Shown here: in pieces, positions 58,158 through 64,000 of the stretch | How the letters are laid out: each line of letters starts with the position of its first letter | Numbering within the stretch: position 1 is the stretch's first letter | Assembly: GCA_009761415.1 (NCBI GenBank) | Contig: QUOL01000002.1 | Location: 806,001-870,000, forward strand | DNA from: Sarcomyxa edulis | Lineage: Eukaryota > Basidiomycota > Agaricomycetes > Agaricales > Mycenaceae | Length of the DNA stretch: 64,000 nt | Direction of reading: 5' to 3' | The notes under the pieces: model-generated | The model's input: only the letters and a program-made list of their open reading frames with translations | What the model was told of the DNA's origin: nothing | The model's database searches: none | Translations under genes and position numbers: made by a program

Positions 58158-61100
58158 TCAGAGTGAATGTGCTCTCGAATAGGTGGTCATTCGTGCCACT
58201 CGTTTCTGGAAATCACCATAAATTCGACCAGTAAGGCGTATCTGGACGGTGTGGAGGAAAGAATGAAGATTTCTAAGGGTCCGTTGGTAAGTGAGAAAGT
58301 CGTTGAACTGTTCTCTAGGCAATCGCGTATCGATCTTCGGAACATGGCCTAGGTAGAACTGTGATTTTCCTAATGGCCAGACAGGATGATCGGAGAAGAG
58401 ATTCTGAATCATCTCTTTTAAGTTAGCCAGGGCAGTCGAATCAAGTGTAAGTTTTTGGCGATCTAGAATATGTTGGGTGCCCCGTAAAATCTCCTGTAAT
58501 GCTTCAGCCCTCATTCCATTATAGCAGTAGCAATCCACAAAGAGGTGGTGTGGATCTTCAATGGCGTTGCATCCGAGGCGACATAAAGTATGTGTAGTTT
58601 TGTGTTTTTGTTGTAAACCATATCTCGTAGCCAATTGACCAGATCGAGCGTAGAGCTGTATTGCCACTGAGTATGCCGATACCGTTCGCGTATACTGGAA
58701 AATCGGCGGAGGTCGTTCATCATAGAGCCAGGTGGCCATTCGATAGTTATGGCCAGATCCGAGAGTGTGAGATTTCTGTTGAGCATCGATTGAGCTTACA
58801 TAGTCCTTGATTCCAGTTTCTATCCAGCCATCACGTTCGGAGAAATACGTGTAGTTGTCCATGAAGAAGGTCGGGATTGGGGCTATCGGAAGTCTGTTCA
58901 GATCGTCTTGGCTCGATGAGGCATAGAAATCGGCCATATTATTGAGACGAGCTGGATTCGAGTCCTCATCAACGTGACCAGGAGTGTATTTGATCATATT
59001 CATATGGTGTTGAGCATGATCTAGATGTAGAATCCATCTATAGAACGAGCGGGCCGTAGTATAACGAAGACGCCATTCCATGCTATCAGAGAGTCGCGTT
59101 CGTGCATCCTGAATAAGGCGCACCGAATTTAGGTGATCTGTGTATAATATGGACGGAGAGTCTGACGAGGCACTAGAAAGAACGAGGCCACTGATGATGC
59201 CCATTAGCTCCGCATGGAGGATCGAAAAGGACCGACCATTTAGGCGATAGACTAGTGTAGTTGGACCAGTGATCGCCGACGTCAAAGTCTTCTGTTCCGT
59301 CGGTCCTGCAGATGCTGGTCGCATAGAACCATCAGATGCCCAGAGTGAGACGGCAGTATCCACGTTTGGGAGAAGTGTTGGTTCACGTCTAGAGATGGTA
59401 GCATCTAGGCGAATGCGGTGTTCGGCAGCCTGACGCCTTGTATCTTTATCCCATAGAAGGTCCCATTGGGATGTGTAGATCCTGCTGAGTGGTAGGTCAT
59501 GTAGTAAGGTTACCATGACTTCCCAGTTGCGCGCAGCGGTTGTATTAGCCAAGAGATGTGGATCGAAAGGAGGCGAGGTGTCAACATTAAAAACGTATCC
59601 TTTCGTATGAGTGAAATTCCATTGGCCAACTTGATAAAGCCATTGTATTCCTTTCGAGCGCAACGAGATCCAAACTCGACCATGGGGCAGCTGAGATGAT
59701 CGATTACTACAGGATTTTAAGGTGTGGGAGATACTCATTTTCCCTTGGATGAGGTAGCTCTTATCCGTCTGACGAAGATGGAGTTTGGGTTCCAGAGTTT
59801 GTAGAGCTTTTTGTGCAACGATCCAGGTCGTAGGAATTCGTCCATAATGGCGCGTGAAGGTCCGCAATGGTCCGGTTCCATCAAGAGGATCAATACAGTC
59901 ATTGATTGCACAAGTCCAGTCCGCGAGAGAAATTAGTGCCATTTGACGATAGGCTTGTACGTGATGATTGAGGTCTCGAGCAAGACCTTCAATTGCAGCC
60001 GCCATGTTCATTCGTTCAACACTAGGAAATTCGAAGCCAGAAAGCGAGATGGGAAGTGTCATGATGTCGGTCACAGGTCGAAATGGAAAGCCTAATAAAT
60101 CGTGTATCTTCGCAGCAATTTTGTGGTCAAGGTTTCGTGCATCTTCGGGTTTGATCGGTTGAAGGGAGAGCACAGCTCGTATCTTCGACGCAACATTTTG
60201 CATGATGATTTTGCGTAGGAGAGTCAAAGGCGGTCGTACAGCAAATTTCGGTATCGAGAAGTTGGCGATGAAGTCATGAAGCTCGTTGTAGCGTAGTGTC
60301 GGATTATCAACTTCCGTTCGCAGCATTTCGAGGTGGCCTGTTTTGACAGGAACAGGATGATAGGTGATGTTCCGTGGGTTCGATCCTGGTCGATTCGTAA
60401 TCGAGGGCATTAGAACACTCTGAGGAACATCATCAGGGGGATGTAGAATATAGACGAAGGTTTTTGACCATTGTGTCAGCCAGCCGTAAGCAAATTGAAA
60501 GCGCTCCATTTCAAGACAGAAGTATTGGAGTCCTGTCAGAGATTTCGCAAAGATATAGGAGTCGTCAGTAGCCTCCACCATGGTAACGGGTAGGCGTAGA
60601 GTATCAATGTCGAGATGTGGATCGTTCCTTTTGCCCATTTCAGACTGAACGTATAAAGTTTCCGTAGATTGCATAGCGAGATCATCAAGCCATCTGTGGC
60701 CAAGACTGGTAGTCAGAGTAGATTTGAGCGACGAGAGTGGGCCACCTTGTTTCGTAACACCATTAATGACAATAGGGTCTGCAAGCCCAAAGGCAGTTCG
60801 AATCGAGCATTTAACATTTTCTTGAGCTGCGATATCAAGGTCAATGATTTGTGATGGAAGTCCATACGCTCGAATTGCATCATGAAGACCGTCTGGTGAA
60901 AGATAGTCGAAGCCCTTGAGTTGGTCTCGTTTGATGGAATAGACAGTTTGTTTGTGACGATTAGCCCAGCATGAGAGCGATGACAGATAGCTCATGAGGT
61001 CTCGGGTTTGTACGCCTTGTTGAGTAGCGACCTGAGTATCTGGTATAAGGCCATGTTTTGCCGCGTATGGAGTCAGTAGATAATTGAGCCACGATGCTGG

Positions 61101-63989
61101 GGAGTTAGCTAGGAAGTTCGAGAGCATGATTCCACGATAGTTCAGAAGATTTGTTTGTAAGCCTCGTTTGTGAATCGTCACGAGTGTAACATCTTTGAGG
61201 TTGCCAGGAAAGCGAGAGTTCGACACAATATAATTGTGAAGATCCAGCACAAGAGAAAGTGTACGATCACTAAGTGCTTTGACACACCATTTTTCCCATT
61301 TATCAGGACCAGGAGACGGTTTGGGACTTCCTTTGCGAAGCATTGCACGAAAGTCGGGTAGGGTTGCGAGGCATGGCCATTGGAAAGGATTATCTTGTAT
61401 TTTATTTCGTATTTTGCGAACAGAAGGCGTCTCGAGCCAGGGTTTTGGGGCTGTCGGAGGAACCGATCGATTATAAAGTCGAGTAAAATAGGTCATCATT
61501 GCGCGTTGGACCTGGTGTGGTTCGGACAGAAGCAAGTGTTCGTTGTCCGGATCTGTGACCATAAGCGGGGATCCCATAAAGATAGCCGTCGACGTAACAA
61601 GCTTTTTCGTAGATCCGGATTGAACTGCATTGGATATTTTCCGTATATCAGTTCTTTTCGTTCGTTCAAACGCTACTTTGGATCGTTCTTGGTATAGATC
61701 TTTGTAGAGTTTCTTGCGCATGACACGCAAAAATTGAGAGAAATCCGCAGACGAGTGAGTAAGTCGATCATATTTGAGTTTTATTCGTTTATAGTATCGT
61801 CGAGAGCCATCCGAGACGCGAGCTGATTCCGGGTTTCGAGTGATCCAAATAGACGCGCCTATATGCTTGATTTCGGCCTTGATAGATTGAATCCTGGGAG
61901 ACGTTAGGTCATCGATAATAAAGTTGGGCGGACGTCGCCAGGTTCCAAAGCAATCTTGTGCGGTTTTGACGATGACAGTAGTGAGGGCTTCATACTGTAC
62001 AAGAAAGGCAGAGTCATCGGAGATGGTTTTGTTAAAAAGACCTAGGCTTTGAGCACAAGCATCAGTCTGATCTTGGTACTTTCGGAAGAGGTCTTTTTCA
62101 GTCGATTTAGGGTATCGTATACGAGGTTCCGGTAAGACAGGACGAGCCACATTTGTTGTAAAAGTACCTTCGGGTGGTATAGGAAAGATTCTTCCAAGGA
62201 TGGCACGGTGATCGGTAACTGGAATATAATCCGAGGGTTGTTTCGCAACAGATATTTCGGCTTGAAGGACTCCATGTCGAGAAACGACAATGCGATCGAT
62301 AATGCTGCCGCCAGTGTCAAGGTCTTTACCTCGACAAGTCCAGTCATTGAGTACCGTACGATCAGGTACAGTTAGCCATACGTCTTGGCCATCGACTTGC
62401 TGTAAGAAGTTTCGGTAATATGAACAGGCGTCAGCTCCACCAGTAGACCGTTCGGAGTGGGTTAAGGTAGCATTGAGGTCACCAATAATCGTCCAGCCGT
62501 AGTTTGCTTCAGTGGTAAGTCGGGCTAAGGAGGACCAGAAGGACATCGTTAACGGGGTTCCTCCAGGGTTCCAAGGAGCGTATGCAGCGATGACCCGATG
62601 ATAAAAGGCAGTTCCATTATCCGTCGGTAAGGCTATGTCCACTGCGACAACACGTCCACGTAATGCTGCATCATTAATGATGAGTCGTCGAGCAATCTGT
62701 ATGTCTTTGCGAATGCCTAGGATAACACCCCATTTGAAGAGGTGATGATTTTCAGTGGGCTGCGCGTCCTCTTCAAAAATGGTGTAGGTAGATGTCGGAA
62801 GTTTATCGGAGACCTTAGTTTTCGATTTTGATTCTGACAGAGCAAAAAGATGCGGGTTCCGGGTACGAATGACGGAGTTGATGTGATGTAGTTTGAGGGC
62901 ATGACCCATACCATTGGCATTCAGCGAGTAAATTGATAAGGATGAGGGGGGGTTGTAAGGCATAGCAAAGGCAGACAAAGGGAAGTGAAAACAGATTGTA
63001 AACAAAAGGAGATAAGAGAAAGATAAGAGAAAAGGACTTTGTGGGGAACGAAGAGGGCATGATTGAGTAGGGGTTTCAGAGTTATTTACAGGATCCTTCG
63101 GATTACCGCCTAGAGATCTTCGTTTGTCGGCTAGAGCGTCGCCCGCACCCAGATTAGATGGAAGGTTGACAGTGAGGTGAAACGGTTGACATACAAGCAT
63201 GGGCACGTCATCTCCGTTCAAGGATACATTGTTATCTTGAGGGTCAGACAAGGGGGGAGCCGAGCCGGTATGTGTTTGATTTCGTCTACCACGTTTCTGC
63301 GGTGATTGAGGAGATTTAGCTAGCGTTCGCTTTTTGGGTGACGGCGCTGGTGTAACAGGAAGTTGAGGAGGTGGTGGAGTTGAGGGACGTGGTGTCGAAG
63401 TGGATGTATCCGTCCCAGACAAGCGCGGTAACGGCGGAGCTATGGTAGTGGACACCGCGTGATCACCTTGTTCAATCTGATCTGAAAGAGCTTCCGCTTC
63501 GTCGTAGAGGGTACTCCTGCGTTCCTTCAACTGTTCAACCTTGTGTTGACTGGGCTCGTCGGCTATTTGACGATCGAGTAAATCGATTTTGCGATAGAGA
63601 CTGCCAAGGCGATCACGAGATTGGGTGACTTGTTGTTGGGCAAGGATGGCAAGTTGAGTGGATTGAACGCCGTCGGATAGTCGCTGAATAGTGTCAGTGA
63701 CGGTGATGATGTTTTGTTGGAAAAGGGAAAGACGCTGATCGACCGCATTGAAATTAGCCTTGTTTTCACGTTCGGCAACGTCCAGGCGATTGTTGATATT
63801 CTGTAGTTCCCGTTGAATTGTATCGCTGGCAGTTCGAATGCTAGAGGTCGAGGTTTTAGCCCAAGCACCCTCAGTATTGACCTGCCAGAGAAGACGGGGC
63901 GCCTTGATGTTTGGATTTTTAGCAGCGATGACGTCGTTAAAGCAGTCGTAATCCTGAAGAACTCGTTTCGTTGCGTTCCAGTCTGCCAT
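58158..63989 (-). CDS. LINE polyprotein: coiled coil, AP-like endonuclease, reverse transcriptase, RNase H
   Basis: 1943 residues without a stop or frameshift from ATG 63989, which lies 11 bases from the window end, so a longer start is possible. Residues 1-200 are coiled coil (ORF1-like), then a Pro/Ser-rich linker and a hydrophobic run near 320-342. From Met343 an endonuclease/exonuclease/phosphatase domain: SLNANGMG (354-362), GDLNAT (Asp504), TDHRAIL (Asp593, His594). Reverse transcriptase: RDQLKGFDYL (Asp1022), TKQGGPLSSLKSTLTT, and VEATDDSYIFA (Asp1142-1143), where the usual YADD is ATDD. RNase H: ASDGSM (Asp1553), HAELMG (Glu1594), YTDHLN (Asp1618), NMADFYA (Asp1687). Near the C-terminus is a zinc-knuckle-like CRLGCN ... 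HHLFVDCYC. All catalytic acids are present. Confidence 0.92.
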   Translation of the reverse strand: MADWNATKRVLQDYDCFNDVIAAKNPNIKAPRLLWQVNTEGAWAKTSTSSIRTASDTIQRELQNINNRLDVAERENKANFNAVDQRLSLFQQNIITVTDTIQRLSDGVQSTQLAILAQQQVTQSRDRLGSLYRKIDLLDRQIADEPSQHKVEQLKERRSTLYDEAEALSDQIEQGDHAVSTTIAPPLPRLSGTDTSTSTPRPSTPPPPQLPVTPAPSPKKRTLAKSPQSPQKRGRRNQTHTGSAPPLSDPQDNNVSLNGDDVPMLVCQPFHLTVNLPSNLGAGDALADKRRSLGGNPKDPVNNSETPTQSCPLRSPQSPFLLSFSYLLLFTICFHFPLSAFAMPYNPPSSLSIYSLNANGMGHALKLHHINSVIRTRNPHLFALSESKSKTKVSDKLPTSTYTIFEEDAQPTENHHLFKWGVILGIRKDIQIARRLIINDAALRGRVVAVDIALPTDNGTAFYHRVIAAYAPWNPGGTPLTMSFWSSLARLTTEANYGWTIIGDLNATLTHSERSTGGADACSYYRNFLQQVDGQDVWLTVPDRTVLNDWTCRGKDLDTGGSIIDRIVVSRHGVLQAEISVAKQPSDYIPVTDHRAILGRIFPIPPEGTFTTNVARPVLPEPRIRYPKSTEKDLFRKYQDQTDACAQSLGLFNKTISDDSAFLVQYEALTTVIVKTAQDCFGTWRRPPNFIIDDLTSPRIQSIKAEIKHIGASIWITRNPESARVSDGSRRYYKRIKLKYDRLTHSSADFSQFLRVMRKKLYKDLYQERSKVAFERTKRTDIRKISNAVQSGSTKKLVTSTAIFMGSPLMVTDPDNEHLLLSEPHQVQRAMMTYFTRLYNRSVPPTAPKPWLETPSVRKIRNKIQDNPFQWPCLATLPDFRAMLRKGSPKPSPGPDKWEKWCVKALSDRTLSLVLDLHNYIVSNSRFPGNLKDVTLVTIHKRGLQTNLLNYRGIMLSNFLANSPASWLNYLLTPYAAKHGLIPDTQVATQQGVQTRDLMSYLSSLSCWANRHKQTVYSIKRDQLKGFDYLSPDGLHDAIRAYGLPSQIIDLDIAAQENVKCSIRTAFGLADPIVINGVTKQGGPLSSLKSTLTTSLGHRWLDDLAMQSTETLYVQSEMGKRNDPHLDIDTLRLPVTMVEATDDSYIFAKSLTGLQYFCLEMERFQFAYGWLTQWSKTFVYILHPPDDVPQSVLMPSITNRPGSNPRNITYHPVPVKTGHLEMLRTEVDNPTLRYNELHDFIANFSIPKFAVRPPLTLLRKIIMQNVASKIRAVLSLQPIKPEDARNLDHKIAAKIHDLLGFPFRPVTDIMTLPISLSGFEFPSVERMNMAAAIEGLARDLNHHVQAYRQMALISLADWTCAINDCIDPLDGTGPLRTFTRHYGRIPTTWIVAQKALQTLEPKLHLRQTDKSYLIQGKMSISHTLKSCSNRSSQLPHGRVWISLRSKGIQWLYQVGQWNFTHTKGYVFNVDTSPPFDPHLLANTTAARNWEVMVTLLHDLPLSRIYTSQWDLLWDKDTRRQAAEHRIRLDATISRREPTLLPNVDTAVSLWASDGSMRPASAGPTEQKTLTSAITGPTTLVYRLNGRSFSILHAELMGIISGLVLSSASSDSPSILYTDHLNSVRLIQDARTRLSDSMEWRLRYTTARSFYRWILHLDHAQHHMNMIKYTPGHVDEDSNPARLNNMADFYASSSQDDLNRLPIAPIPTFFMDNYTYFSERDGWIETGIKDYVSSIDAQQKSHTLGSGHNYRMATWLYDERPPPIFQYTRTVSAYSVAIQLYARSGQLATRYGLQQKHKTTHTLCRLGCNAIEDPHHLFVDCYCYNGMRAEALQEILRGTQHILDRQKLTLDSTALANLKEMIQNLFSDHPVWPLGKSQFYLGHVPKIDTRLPREQFNDFLTYQRTLRNLHSFLHTVQIRLTGRIYGDFQKRVARMTTYSRAHSL

Positions 63990-64000
63990 AAGGAAGCAAT

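Larger units (their letters stand above)
57800..64000 (-). mobile_element. LINE-type non-LTR retrotransposon, open at the window edge
   Basis: Single long frame with endonuclease, reverse transcriptase and RNase H in LINE order and no LTRs visible. The right end runs off the window; the left boundary is uncertain and may extend to about 57034 where a short tandem repeat lies. Intact coding suggests recent activity. Confidence 0.75.

Noticed and set aside
1..64000. tRNA genes, rRNA, CRISPR, bacterial-type operons
   Set aside because: Scanned for clover-leaf arms, direct-repeat arrays and Shine-Dalgarno-led gene strings by eye; none seen, and the window is eukaryotic.

Overview
The window is a gene-dense stretch of an intron-rich filamentous basidiomycete genome, most likely a mushroom-forming agaricomycete. 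Nearly every gene is cut by many 45-70 base GT-AG introns. The proteins are typical of fungal nuclear genomes, and neighbouring genes lie only 80-500 bases apart, often head to head over 120-300 base shared promoters. I rebuilt about 22 protein genes by joining reading frames across splice sites and checking that every intron phase closes; one exon junction, in the large GTPase gene, stays open. No tRNA, rRNA or CRISPR array was seen.

Layout. 0.1-5.0 kb: PRP5-type spliceosomal DEAD-box helicase (minus), head to head with a PI31/PSMF1 proteasome regulator (plus). 5.2-10 kb: an unknown acidic protein (plus) and an ankyrin-FYVE-RING protein (minus). 10.3-12.7 kb: a HerA/FtsK-like P-loop ATPase of unknown role (minus). 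13.1-18.2 kb: the lipin phosphatidate phosphatase PAH1 and the complex I LYR subunit NDUFB9 (both minus). 18.3-22.9 kb: the RNA polymerase I factor RRN3 (plus), then an F-box/leucine-rich-repeat-like gene (minus) with a decayed copy of its own 3' end. 23.3-28.2 kb: a Zn2Cys6 transcription factor (minus), head to head with succinate-semialdehyde dehydrogenase (plus). 28.5-36.2 kb: a large acidic unknown protein and a SLIP-GC-like large GTPase (both plus). 36.8-42 kb: a small Tyr/Gly-rich protein (minus), the GPN3 GTPase (minus), head to head with PYM (plus), and an FMP32/DUF1640 mitochondrial protein (minus). 42.4-50 kb: two tandem secreted GtaA-type glutaminases, each with 23 exons (plus). 50.1-56.7 kb: class I photolyase (minus), head to head with COA3 (plus); SIN component Cdc14 (minus), head to head with a fumarylacetoacetate-hydrolase family enzyme (plus). 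57-64 kb: an intact LINE-type retrotransposon (minus), cut by the window edge.

Most genes are housekeeping and do not form one pathway. Two local groupings look functional: the Zn2Cys6 regulator with the succinate-semialdehyde dehydrogenase, which resembles the GABA-shunt logic of yeast Uga3/Uga2, and the paired extracellular glutaminases, the second of which has a double GATA motif upstream. The most unusual signals concern splicing. They are two in-frame 3-base micro-exons, each completing a conserved motif; 7- and 8-base micro-exons; and five GC-AG introns, three of them in one glutaminase copy at positions where its tandem sister uses GT-AG.
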